Shown: in pieces, positions 18,043-26,986 of the stretch
How positions within the stretch are numbered: the stretch's first letter is position 1
Layout: every line of letters starts with the position of its first letter
From: Bacteroides zhangwenhongii
Lineage (GTDB): Bacteria; Bacteroidota; Bacteroidia; Bacteroidales; Bacteroidaceae
Reading direction: 5' to 3'
Length of the DNA: 64,000 bases
Assembly: GCF_009193325.2 (NCBI RefSeq)
Contig: NZ_CP059856.1
Coordinates: 2,170,001 to 2,234,000, forward strand
Program-made: the position numbers and the translations under genes
Notes under the pieces: model-generated
The model's input: the letters and a program-made list of their open reading frames with translations, nothing else
What the model was told of the DNA's origin: nothing
Databases searched by the model: none

Positions 18043-19176
18043 TTAATCTTCAATAGTACATATACTTACACGGTTCCAATCCGGTTCAGTAAACATATCG
18101 CCTACACCCTGACCTTCGGCAGTGATACGAGATGCACTGATTTTATACTTGTTGACCAAGATCGTTTTTACAGCTTCTGCACGTGCTGCGGCAATTCTGG
18201 CATTCACTTCAACACTACCTTCCGGAGAAGCGTATCCCTTAATAACCACTTTAGAATCAGCGTGTTTCTTCATATAAGACGCTACACGTTCTACATTAGG
18301 AAGCTGTGATGCGTCAACAGATGACCTGCCTTGTCTGAAAGTAATGATAGACTCCGGTACGCGAGCGGTTTGTACTACAGTTTCAACCGGAACAACCTTT
18401 GTGCGGCATGCCTCAAGCTCTTCTTGCAATCCGTTGATACGCTGGGTAGCATTATTGATTTCACCGTCTTTGCTATTCACTTCCGAACGAAGCGCATTGA
18501 TTGAAGAGTTCAGACCATCAATTTCCGCTTGATTGTACACTTTCACTTTCGCAAAATGATGTGTTCCGTTACTTGTCTTAAAGTGGTATGTCAATCCGGC
18601 TGTCAACTCAAACGCTGCATTGTTAGCATTGAAACGGCTCTTTGACTCCGGGAAGCCACCTTGCATATCATATACGATGGCTGGTTTAAGCCCCACTGTC
18701 CATGCTTTACTTTCACCTAAATTAAAATTCAGGTTCAATCCGAAGCGGGTAGACCAAGAGTTTTCGTCTCCATCACCACTTGCGTAATAGTGTAACCAAC
18801 CCATTCCGGCTACCGCTTCCACCTCAAAGAGACGAGGAGTACCGTTATAACCAGCAAACAGATTCATCAAGTTCACCTTACCCAATAAACTGACATCCGA
18901 AGCATCAAAAGCTGTTTTACTTTGGGTCGTGTTAACATATCCCATACCCTGAAACCCTAATCCGAAAATGGGAGTTAACTGTTTCGATATTCCAATTCCG
19001 AACGCGGGACGCATCCCTTTAAAAAAAGCACTATGGGTGAGAGGAGTTACCGCACCCGCTTTTAGTTCTACAGACCAGTTGTCCGTTAATTTTGTACCTT
19101 CTACGACAGATTGGGCATTTGCTGTAAATCCACCCAATACAAAAGCTAATAGAATAATAGATTTTCTCATAATCAT
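18043..19176 (-). CDS. OmpA-family outer-membrane protein
   Basis: This 377-residue protein has a signal peptide (MRKSIILLAFVLGGFTANAQ), a predicted eight-stranded N-terminal beta-barrel (about 30-205), a short coiled linker (IDGLNSSINALRSEVNSKDGEINNATQ in part, about 225-255) and a C-terminal OmpA domain that binds peptidoglycan (VVIKGYASPEGSVEVN, about 320). It ties the outer membrane to the cell wall. ATGs at 19176 and 19170 are both possible. An imperfect 8-bp inverted repeat at 19212-19238 lies in its leader. It ends before a strong hairpin. Confidence 0.9.
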   Translation of the reverse strand: MIMRKSIILLAFVLGGFTANAQSVVEGTKLTDNWSVELKAGAVTPLTHSAFFKGMRPAFGIGISKQLTPIFGLGFQGMGYVNTTQSKTAFDASDVSLLGKVNLMNLFAGYNGTPRLFEVEAVAGMGWLHYYASGDGDENSWSTRFGLNLNFNLGESKAWTVGLKPAIVYDMQGGFPESKSRFNANNAAFELTAGLTYHFKTSNGTHHFAKVKVYNQAEIDGLNSSINALRSEVNSKDGEINNATQRINGLQEELEACRTKVVPVETVVQTARVPESIITFRQGRSSVDASQLPNVERVASYMKKHADSKVVIKGYASPEGSVEVNARIAAARAEAVKTILVNKYKISASRITAEGQGVGDMFTEPDWNRVSICTIED

Positions 19177-19436
19177 AAGTTTAAAATATTATGTTTTACC
19201 TGCTAAATCATTAGATATGCTTGGTTTAGCCATGTCTAATTTTTTAGTTCATAATTAAGTTCTTTATTTACTTCAAACAACATATTGTATCAAATATTAG
19301 TTCACAAGGCAAAAACCTAATTAACATCTATTATCTTCTTAGAAAGATAGAACCAGATACTATTCCAATGAAAAAGAACAGTAATAGGGGTAAGTTTATC
19401 CGTAATTCATATACAAGTAAATCACAAATTCTGCCG
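19177..19436. other. Divergent intergenic region between ompA-like and dxs-like genes
   Basis: AT-rich. It holds the 5' leaders of both genes and an inverted repeat at 19212-19238 (TAGATATG facing CATGTCTA, one mismatch). I see no small gene in it. Confidence 0.5.
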
Positions 19437-19444
19437 TATCTTTG
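19437..19444 (+). promoter_or_regulatory. -7 box of the dxs-like gene
   Basis: TATCTTTG, 50 bp before the start codon. No clear -33 element is visible. Confidence 0.5.
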
Positions 19445-19494
19445 CAATGTCATAAAGAAATAAGTAAAAAGATTATTTATAAAAACTGTTTGGT

Positions 19495-21252
19495 ATGTAT
19501 TTAGAAAATATTTATTCGCCTGAAGATGTAAAAAAGCTATCGATTGAAGAGCTTAATAAATTAAGCGGTGAAATCCGTGCCGCACTTCTGCAAAAGCTAA
19601 GTGAACATGGCGGACATTTCGGTCCCAACTTCGGAATGGTAGAAGCGACAATTGCCCTACACTATGTATTCAACTCGCCCAAAGACAAAATTGTATTTGA
19701 CGTATCGCACCAGAGTTATGTACACAAGATGTTGACCGGCCGTAAAGACGCTTTCCTCAATCCGGCCAAATACGACAATGTATCAGGGTATACCGAACCG
19801 CAAGAAAGTGAGCACGATTTCTTTATCATCGGCCATACCTCTACTTCCGTCAGCCTGGCCAGCGGACTGGCAAAAGGACGTGACCTTACAGGCGGTAATG
19901 AAAATATCATAGCTGTCATAGGCGACGGTTCTTTAAGTGGCGGTGAAGCATTCGAAGGGTTGGACTATGTGGCAGAGCTGGGTACCAACATGATTATCAT
20001 CGTCAATGACAACCAAATGTCTATTGCCGAGAATCATGGCGGATTATACAAGAATCTAAAAGAATTACGTGACAGCAACGGTCAATGTGAGTGTAACTTC
20101 TTCAAAGCTATGGGACTGGATTATATGTATGTAAATGATGGCAACAATGTACAGGCATTAATCGAAGCTTTCTCTAAGATAAAAGATATCCAACATCCGA
20201 TAGTAGTACACATCAATACTCTCAAAGGTAAAGGCTATGCACGTGCCGAGCAAGATAAAGAGACTTATCATTGGCGTACTCCATTCAATCCGGAGACCGG
20301 AGAAGCCAAAGTTAACGACGAAGAAGAAGATTATAGCGAAGTAACCGCCCAATACCTGCTGCAAAAGATGAAAGAAGACCCGCGTGTAGTAACAATTACT
20401 TCGGGCACTCCCGCCGTTCTGGGCTTTACTCCGGACCGTCGGCAAGAAGCAGGCAAACAATTCGTAGATGTAGGTATTGCTGAAGAACACGCGGTAGCAC
20501 TTGCTTCGGGTATTGCAGCCAACGGTGGAAAACCGGTTTATGGAGTTTACAGTACATTTATCCAACGCTCTTACGACCAACTTTCACAAGACCTCTGTAT
20601 CAACAATAATCCGGCTGTCCTGCTCGTATTCTGGGGTACATTATCCGGAATGAATGATGTGACACATCTCTGTTTCTTCGATATTCCGGTCATCAGCAAT
20701 ATTCCCAATATGGTTTATCTGGCACCGACTTGCAAAGAAGAATATATTGCCATGTTAGAATGGAGCATCCGTCAAAATGAACACCCGGTTGCCATCCGTG
20801 TTCCGGCTACCGAGGTTATTAGTTGCGGAGAGCCGGTGGACTCCGATTACAGCATTCTCAATCGCTATAAAGTCACTCATCGCGGTTCGAAAGTGGCAAT
20901 TGTAGCTTTAGGCTCATTCTATGGATTAGGACAGTCGGTCGCATCACTCCTGAAAGAAAAAGAAAATATTGACGCGACACTCATCAATCCGCGTTACATC
21001 ACCGGAATAGACAGCGAGCTCATGAATGAGCTGAAAGCCGACCATGAATTAGTAATCACGTTAGAAGATGGTGTCTTGGATGGTGGATTCGGTGAAAAGA
21101 TTAGCCGCTATTATGGTACTTCCGACATGAAAGTTCTCAATTACGGAGCCAAAAAAGAATTTGTAGACCGTTATGATCTACAGGAATTTCTTCGTGCCAA
21201 TCACCTGACGGATGAACAGATTGTAGAAGATATCACTGCACTTATCGGATAA
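19495..21252 (+). CDS. 1-deoxy-D-xylulose-5-phosphate synthase-type transketolase
   Basis: This 585-residue thiamine-diphosphate enzyme is of the DXS family, which joins pyruvate and glyceraldehyde 3-phosphate to start isoprenoid (and thiamine/pyridoxal) synthesis. It shows HGGHFGPNFG (39-48), the TPP site GDGSLSGGEAFEG (about 142-154), NDNQMSIAENHGG, the catalytic-glutamate region VGIAEEHAV, and a C-terminal transketolase domain. It is shorter than housekeeping DXS (about 620-640), so it could be a second, specialised paralogue. It is a single gene with its own promoter and terminator. Confidence 0.85.
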   Translation: MYLENIYSPEDVKKLSIEELNKLSGEIRAALLQKLSEHGGHFGPNFGMVEATIALHYVFNSPKDKIVFDVSHQSYVHKMLTGRKDAFLNPAKYDNVSGYTEPQESEHDFFIIGHTSTSVSLASGLAKGRDLTGGNENIIAVIGDGSLSGGEAFEGLDYVAELGTNMIIIVNDNQMSIAENHGGLYKNLKELRDSNGQCECNFFKAMGLDYMYVNDGNNVQALIEAFSKIKDIQHPIVVHINTLKGKGYARAEQDKETYHWRTPFNPETGEAKVNDEEEDYSEVTAQYLLQKMKEDPRVVTITSGTPAVLGFTPDRRQEAGKQFVDVGIAEEHAVALASGIAANGGKPVYGVYSTFIQRSYDQLSQDLCINNNPAVLLVFWGTLSGMNDVTHLCFFDIPVISNIPNMVYLAPTCKEEYIAMLEWSIRQNEHPVAIRVPATEVISCGEPVDSDYSILNRYKVTHRGSKVAIVALGSFYGLGQSVASLLKEKENIDATLINPRYITGIDSELMNELKADHELVITLEDGVLDGGFGEKISRYYGTSDMKVLNYGAKKEFVDRYDLQEFLRANHLTDEQIVEDITALIG

Positions 21253-21282
21253 AGCATACTACCAATTCACTATATACTCTTA

Positions 21283-21325
21283 TAGGTTGATGTAATTGTC
21301 ATAACAGACAGTATACATCAACCTA
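21283..21325 (+). terminator. Terminator of the dxs-like gene
   Basis: A perfect 12-bp stem (TAGGTTGATGTA with TACATCAACCTA) followed by a T-rich tail. Confidence 0.85.
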
Positions 21326-21355
21326 TTCTTATTTTTCAACTATTCAATCAAATAA

Positions 21356-21400
21356 AAAACCAAACAATTGTTTGGTTTTCGTATTTTTCATTTATCTTTG
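21356..21400 (+). promoter_or_regulatory. Promoter with overlapping 24-bp perfect palindrome
   Basis: The palindrome at 21356-21379 (half AAAACCAAACAA) covers the -33 element TTTG (21371-21374). The -7 box TATCTTTG is at 21393-21400, 18 bp further on. A repressor bound there would block the promoter. The palindrome followed by T-rich DNA could also act as a terminator hairpin. Confidence 0.5.
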
Positions 21401-21471
21401 GAGCACAAAAACAGATTAATTGTGATTGCGACTAACAACTACACATTATTAAATCTTTATATTTTACGATT

Positions 21472-21930
21472 ATGAAAAAATTTCTATTTATCCTGACTGT
21501 CATTGCCGGACTTTTCGTGAGCAATGCCGAAGCACGTATGAAAATCAGAATTCCGGTAGACAACAGTATCCCGAAAGTTGCCGCTCTTCCGGATAGTTCT
21601 TATTACAAAACAGATGAAGGCGCTCATTTGGATTTAGGGTACATCGAAGAAGACGGAAAACGTACTTTAGTACTCTTCTCAGAATCGAAGCCCGACACTT
21701 ATTATGAAATTTCAGACGAATACGCAGAAGTCATTAAAAAAGACTTGAATGTGGAAGAATTGAGCAGCCTTATCCCCACCCCTACATTTTGGGACAAATG
21801 GGGTGGTAGTATTCTTTTCTATGGATTTGCCGCTTTAGTGGTCATCGGCATAATAAGCTACCTGAAAGATTTCATTTTCGGCCTTTTAGGACTGGGAAAG
21901 AAAAATAAAGAAGAGAATGAAGAAGAATAA
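21472..21930 (+). CDS. Small exported membrane-anchored protein of unknown function
   Basis: This 152-residue protein has a signal peptide (MKKFLFILTVIAGLFVSNAEA), a soluble part of about 85 residues and one C-terminal membrane segment (ILFYGFAALVVIGIISYL, about 114-131) followed by a charged tail (KKNKEENEEE). I recognise no domain. The layout suggests a periplasmic domain tethered to the inner membrane by its C-terminus. It is monocistronic, between its own promoter and a shared terminator. Confidence 0.7.
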   Translation: MKKFLFILTVIAGLFVSNAEARMKIRIPVDNSIPKVAALPDSSYYKTDEGAHLDLGYIEEDGKRTLVLFSESKPDTYYEISDEYAEVIKKDLNVEELSSLIPTPTFWDKWGGSILFYGFAALVVIGIISYLKDFIFGLLGLGKKNKEENEEE

Positions 21931-21945
21931 ACCGGAACCATTAAC

Positions 21946-22007
21946 TATATAAAAGAATAAGGGGTATGTCATAATGAATTATGGCGCACCCCTTATTCTT
22001 TTATATA
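21946..22007. terminator. Bidirectional terminator between convergent genes
   Basis: A perfect 20-bp inverted repeat (arms 21946-21965 and 21988-22007) with A/T-rich outer ends serves both the small membrane protein gene and the Tricorn-like gene. Confidence 0.9.
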
Positions 22008-22017
22008 GCAAATCTAT

Positions 22018-25000
22018 CTATTTCTTTTTACTATCAATCTCTTTCAACAATTCGTCAACTGCTGCCTTCAATTGTGTATCCTCACCTTTTACAACAGTTT
22101 CCGGACTATTAGCCACCTTAATATCAGGCTCCAACTGAGAATTTTCCAGATAGCTACCGTCAGCCAAACGATAACCGACAATAGGAATACCGAATACCAA
22201 TGAAGGATCCTGCAAAGTCTCCCAAGAAACACTGGTCATCGTTCCCGGCACAGGCATACCGACGAGCTTGCCGATGTTCCGGTGTTTATATACCCAAGGA
22301 GTACCGTGCGCATTCGAGTAATTCGCTTCACATTGCAACATAATGGAAGGTTTATTCCAACGACGGCTCGGCATATCACAAGCTTCACGCCCACGTACTA
22401 CCTGCGTGAAATATTTCTGCCCGCTGAACAAAATTTCAATATCTTCATGCAGTCGGCCTCCACCGTTGAAACGAGTATCGATGACAATCCCCTCACAGTT
22501 GTTATATTTACCCAGAATATCAGAATAGACAGTACGGAAACTTCCGTCACCCATAGACTGTATATGCACATATCCCAATCTTCCGTTCGACCATTTTTCC
22601 ACTTCCGCAGCACGTTGTTTTACCCAACGGTTATACAACAGTCCGTTCAAACGCCCGCCGGAAATAGGCATAACCACCTCTTCCCAACGCTCTTTACTCT
22701 GCGGATCGTATAGTGAAATCAATGTTTTCTTGCCTGCTTTGTTGTTCAGCAAAACAGTAATATCATTTTCCTGAGAAATTTCCTGTCCATTGATTTTCTC
22801 AATAATGCATCCTTCCTTTACTTTGGTACGGGAATGATCAAATGGACCTTTCTCTATCACTTCAGCAATTCTCATGCCTTTTCCCCGATATTCCCAATCG
22901 AACAAAAGCCCCAAATTGGAAGTAACATCCCCCTTACCGTTGGCAAAATAACGGCCTCCGGTATGGGATACATTCAACTCGCCCAGCCACTCACTCAGCA
23001 ATTCGGCAAAATCATAGTTATTGTCGATATGAGGAAGGAACTTACGGTAAGCCGCACTCATCTCATCCCAATTCACCCCGTGCATATTCAAGTTATAGAA
23101 GCGTTTCTGCTGTTGCTTATATACATGGTCAAACATAGCTTCCCGTTCGGCAGCCAAATCCATCTTCATCTCCGCTTGATAACTAATCGGTTTCAACGCA
23201 TCCGACTTTGCATCCATCTTCTGCATATTCCTACTGCCCAACAAGAATATATTTCCATCTTTATCCATAGATAAGGAAACCCAACCGGTATTGAGCTTAT
23301 GCAGACGCTTTGTCTCCTTTTCACGAAGATTCATTTTCCAAAGGTCATAGCCACCTTCAAAAGCAGAAAAATAGTAGAGGTTCTCTCCGTCTTTCGAGAC
23401 AATGGCGCTACCTAAATCCGAAGAATTGGGTGTCAAGCGGACAATGCGGTCTTCAATACCTTTCAACTCTACGACAATCTCTTTTTTACTTTCCTTATCT
23501 TTGTCGGACTTGCCGTTGTCTCCATCTTTATCTTTATCTCCATCTTTCTTTTTATCTTTACCGGTGTCCTTTTTCTTTTCATCCTTTTTCTTCTCGTCTT
23601 TCTCTTTCGCCTTCTTCTGTTCCTTTTCAAACTCTTTGAGTAATTCGAAATCCTCCTTGCTCAACCGATAACGATCGTATGCATCCTGGTTCAGGAATAC
23701 CAACATAACATCCTGCTGTGAACCCCACGAAGCATGGGCACGCATCCCGTAGCGTTCCGTTTGGAAAAGAACAGCGTTCCCGTCAAGTACCCAACGCGGA
23801 GAAGCGCTCATATAACCGCTATTTGTCAGATTAGTGATTGCTCCTCCTTGCGCACTGACAATACCTATATCAGAATACGGATCATGACGGTTTCCTATAA
23901 ATTCCAACGTAAACCATTTACCGTCCGGCGACCATTCATAATCAAACCCGCCCCCTGTATTGTACCATGTAGATCCATCCGTCACCTGACGTACTTTCTT
24001 CGTCTCCAGATTGAGTACCATCAGACGGTTGCGGTCTTCGATAAAGGCAATCTCCTTCCCATCGGGAGAATATTGCGGATATCTGCGTTCCACTGTTTTA
24101 GAGGGGAGTAACACCTCTTCCTCAATAAGAGTTGCATTGGGAAAATTAGGATCTTCTTTACGTATAATCTTTGCCATATACAGTTGCCAGTTGCCTGTCC
24201 GTTCGCTGGCATACACCAATGTCCTATTGTCCGGAGCAAACGAAAGGCCCGATTCTCCGGCAGGCGTATTGGTTATCTGCTTAGTGGTCGGATAATCGGT
24301 TGACGTAACGAAAACATCGCCACGAACGATGAACGCTACCTGCTTGCCATCCGGAGAAACACAGGCGGAAGTAGCTCCCTGTGAGAATCTGAATGATGCG
24401 ATATCCTTGTCATCATCACGGACAAGTTCCACTTTCACCTTTTGCGGACGGGAGTTCGGCTGTTGCGTATAAAGTTCCCCATCGTATGCATAGCACAAGG
24501 TTCCCTTATCACTGACAGAGAGAAAACGCACCGGGTGAGTACGGAAAGTCGTTACAGGCTTCACTTGCTGCGGAGCATTCAATGGGAAAGAATATACATT
24601 GAATGAACCTCCGTTACGTTCGCTCAGAAAATACACAGACTTCCCGTCGGGAGCGTAAACCGGATTACGGTCTTCCCCGTCACGGTTCGTCAGATTGGTA
24701 TGTTCTCCTGTTTGAGTATCGTACAGCCAGATATCTCTTGTGATGGATGACGTATGGTGTTTTCTCCATTCGTCTTCAAACCCTTTACGGTCCTGATAAA
24801 GGAAATTCCTCCCGGCCTTGTCGAAACAAACCCATTCGGCAGGAGTACCCAAGACTTGTTCGGTATTTCCCCCTTCGGCAGGCACTCTATACAGTTCCGT
24901 CATAGCACTTGTAGGAAACAGGGCACTGGTTGCCGGATCTTGAATGGAAGCGGAAAAAAGCACATACTTCCCATCCGGTGTAAAGGTGGAGGGAATTTCC

Positions 25001-25329
25001 GAAGCAGAATGATAAGTCAGTCTCCGGGCAGCGCCTCCATCGGCAGACATAATAAAAAGGTCAAAATTCCCATTGCGGTCGCTGGCAAAAGCAATCTGCT
25101 TTCCATCGGGCGACCAGACCGGATTGGCTTCATAAGAGGCTTGTGTTGTTAATTGGACGGCAGTTCCTCCTTGTGCGGATACTTTGTAGATATCGCCCTT
25201 ATAGCAAAAGACTATTTCGCTTCCATCGGGCGAAATACGCGCGTCGCGCATCCATAAAGGAGTTACAGCAGCATAGCCGACGGATACTGCGGCCAGCGCA
25301 AACGATAAACAAGTGATAAGTTTCTTCAT
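22018..25329 (-). CDS. Tricorn-like exported protease (WD40-like propellers plus S41 peptidase)
   Basis: This 1103-residue protein has a signal peptide (MKKLITCLSFALAAVSVGYA), many PD40/WD40-like repeats marked by SPDG (about 25-550), a PDZ-like region and a C-terminal S41 serine peptidase (VIDTRFNGGGR near 960; nucleophile serine in NYSNAHG near 1003; histidine in VSHTGG). Tricorn proteases cut oligopeptides released by other proteases. The signal peptide points to the periplasm. A striking Lys/Asp/Glu-only linker spans about 563-616 between propeller and protease halves. The gene is monocistronic or leads nothing downstream. Confidence 0.9.
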   Translation of the reverse strand: MKKLITCLSFALAAVSVGYAAVTPLWMRDARISPDGSEIVFCYKGDIYKVSAQGGTAVQLTTQASYEANPVWSPDGKQIAFASDRNGNFDLFIMSADGGAARRLTYHSASEIPSTFTPDGKYVLFSASIQDPATSALFPTSAMTELYRVPAEGGNTEQVLGTPAEWVCFDKAGRNFLYQDRKGFEDEWRKHHTSSITRDIWLYDTQTGEHTNLTNRDGEDRNPVYAPDGKSVYFLSERNGGSFNVYSFPLNAPQQVKPVTTFRTHPVRFLSVSDKGTLCYAYDGELYTQQPNSRPQKVKVELVRDDDKDIASFRFSQGATSACVSPDGKQVAFIVRGDVFVTSTDYPTTKQITNTPAGESGLSFAPDNRTLVYASERTGNWQLYMAKIIRKEDPNFPNATLIEEEVLLPSKTVERRYPQYSPDGKEIAFIEDRNRLMVLNLETKKVRQVTDGSTWYNTGGGFDYEWSPDGKWFTLEFIGNRHDPYSDIGIVSAQGGAITNLTNSGYMSASPRWVLDGNAVLFQTERYGMRAHASWGSQQDVMLVFLNQDAYDRYRLSKEDFELLKEFEKEQKKAKEKDEKKKDEKKKDTGKDKKKDGDKDKDGDNGKSDKDKESKKEIVVELKGIEDRIVRLTPNSSDLGSAIVSKDGENLYYFSAFEGGYDLWKMNLREKETKRLHKLNTGWVSLSMDKDGNIFLLGSRNMQKMDAKSDALKPISYQAEMKMDLAAEREAMFDHVYKQQQKRFYNLNMHGVNWDEMSAAYRKFLPHIDNNYDFAELLSEWLGELNVSHTGGRYFANGKGDVTSNLGLLFDWEYRGKGMRIAEVIEKGPFDHSRTKVKEGCIIEKINGQEISQENDITVLLNNKAGKKTLISLYDPQSKERWEEVVMPISGGRLNGLLYNRWVKQRAAEVEKWSNGRLGYVHIQSMGDGSFRTVYSDILGKYNNCEGIVIDTRFNGGGRLHEDIEILFSGQKYFTQVVRGREACDMPSRRWNKPSIMLQCEANYSNAHGTPWVYKHRNIGKLVGMPVPGTMTSVSWETLQDPSLVFGIPIVGYRLADGSYLENSQLEPDIKVANSPETVVKGEDTQLKAAVDELLKEIDSKKK

Positions 25330-25366
25330 ATTTAATTAGTCTATATTTATGTCTAAAACAGTCCTT

Positions 25367-26170
25367 CTAAATAACTCTTCCTGTGTGATTATAAAATACC
25401 CTGTCACCAAAATCCTTACAGAAAAAAGCGTACTTGTCTACTCCCGTACAATGGCACACTCCTATCTGACGAGGCATATACCGTCGGAGATAATCTGAAA
25501 TCACATGATATTTTTGCTCTTCCGCATTATGAATATGAAAGCCGCCCAAAAGCAGCTCACAAGGGAGACCGGGAAATGCGTTCCGTATCGTTCGCAATAT
25601 ATTAGTGATTCCTCGATGGGAACAGGCACTCAGTACAGAGAAACTTTCATCGCCGACCAGCGCCACCGCCAGTTCATCCTCAAAAGTATCGGGAATTTTA
25701 TTGCCGTCATCCTGTTGAACAAAGAACCGTTCAAAATGAGTATCTTCCTTATCTTCGATTTTTATCGAGGGAAACAAGACAACTCCCGGAAGCAATTCCG
25801 TCCATTGGTCAATAAAGCGAAAACGGGATAAGTCGAACGTTTCGGTATGCTTGATTCCATTTTCACGATCATCCTTAAATTTAGGAGAGAAAATGCTACG
25901 CTTGCACACAACTGTTGCAATGGTATTCAATTCCAGAAAATGGCGCAAACCTCCCGTATGGTCACTATGCCCATGAGAGAGTATCAGATAGTCTACTTCC
26001 CGCAAGTCGATGTGAAGCAGACGGGCATTGCGAATGAACAAATCCGATGCACCTGTATCAAAGAGTAATTTATGTTCTGCCGTTTCAATATAAAGAGAAA
26101 GCCCATGCTCTGCCTGTAGCTTGCGCCCATAAACGCAATTCTCCACCAGAGTGGTTATTTTATAATTCAT
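25367..26170 (-). CDS. MBL-fold metallo-hydrolase
   Basis: This 267-residue cytoplasmic protein has the metallo-beta-lactamase fold with the metal motif HGHSDH (H66, H68, D70, H71) and later SACSHRGITN and GGFHIHN. It belongs to the branch with RFA-P synthase-like and flavin-dependent members, but the substrate is unknown. It lies between the Tricorn-like gene and an FMN-reductase gene, from which a terminator separates it. Confidence 0.85.
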   Translation of the reverse strand: MNYKITTLVENCVYGRKLQAEHGLSLYIETAEHKLLFDTGASDLFIRNARLLHIDLREVDYLILSHGHSDHTGGLRHFLELNTIATVVCKRSIFSPKFKDDRENGIKHTETFDLSRFRFIDQWTELLPGVVLFPSIKIEDKEDTHFERFFVQQDDGNKIPDTFEDELAVALVGDESFSVLSACSHRGITNILRTIRNAFPGLPCELLLGGFHIHNAEEQKYHVISDYLRRYMPRQIGVCHCTGVDKYAFFCKDFGDRVFYNHTGRVI

Positions 26171-26209
26171 AATAATGTACTTTTAGATAGATATTGCACA
26201 TGACAAAAA

Positions 26210-26246
26210 GTTCTGCTACAAAATTATAACAATTCCGTAGCAGAAC
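26210..26246 (-). terminator. Terminator after the FMN-reductase gene
   Basis: A perfect 10-bp stem (GTTCTGCTAC with GTAGCAGAAC), then five T residues on the minus strand. Confidence 0.85.
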
Positions 26247-26287
26247 AAACAATCCAGACTATTATCTACTAAAATAATTGGTTTTCG

Positions 26288-26827
26288 TCAAATACGTTTT
26301 CCCATTTCGTAGGCTTCCTTCATATGTGGAGTATCTTTAATCTCCCCTACTTTCCAAGCGCCTACCCCATAGACAACCCCTTTTTCCTGTGGTGCTTCCA
26401 GACAGTCGAGGAACCCACGAAAACCGTCAATAGTGCGTTCCATCATCGCTTTACTGTTTTCAGCCGCCGCAATGATAAAATAAAATTCCTTGTTGCTTAT
26501 TTCCGTATACCGTGCGCAGCAGCGATCGATCATTATCTTCATTTGTCCGCACATAGTATAAAAATAAACCGGTGTTGCCATTACGATGACATCGGCGGCA
26601 ATCATCTTCTCCACAATCTCAGCCGCATCGTCTTTCTGCGGACAAGGTTTTCCGTACATACTACAAACACTGCACCCCGTACAAGGATGTACCGTCTTAT
26701 CTTTCAGAAAAATCTTTTCCACTTCATTACCTGCTTCAAGAGCACCTTTCATAAACTCATCACAAAGTACGTCCGAATTTCCACCTCTGCGTGGACTGGA
26801 CGAAAGTATCAGAACTTTTTTAGCCAT
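26288..26827 (-). CDS. NADPH-dependent FMN reductase / flavodoxin-like protein
   Basis: This 179-residue protein has the flavodoxin-like fold: the FMN phosphate loop SSSPRRGGNSD (9-19) and the ATPVYFYTMCGQMKIMIDR segment around 100. A cysteine-rich stretch (CTGCSVCSMYGKPC, about 49-62) is typical of iron-sulfur flavoprotein relatives and may bind a cluster or form disulfides. It probably reduces flavin or quinone substrates in the cytoplasm. It is monocistronic. Confidence 0.88.
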   Translation of the reverse strand: MAKKVLILSSSPRRGGNSDVLCDEFMKGALEAGNEVEKIFLKDKTVHPCTGCSVCSMYGKPCPQKDDAAEIVEKMIAADVIVMATPVYFYTMCGQMKIMIDRCCARYTEISNKEFYFIIAAAENSKAMMERTIDGFRGFLDCLEAPQEKGVVYGVGAWKVGEIKDTPHMKEAYEMGKRI

Positions 26828-26986
26828 AACTTTACTATTTTATATTTTCCGAATCCTTTTATCAATGATTCACTTTGCAAAAATAGAGAAATAAAAGTAT
26901 ATAGAATGTAGACAAATTACAGAGAAAGATACCCGAATTACAGATTCCATGTTTTTGTTCTATTGGTAATAAATAGACCTTCTATG

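Noticed and set aside
17841..18053. N-terminal extension of the STM4015 gene to 18053
   Set aside because: It crosses a promoter and the ompA terminator; the WGR domain starts at the ATG at 17840.
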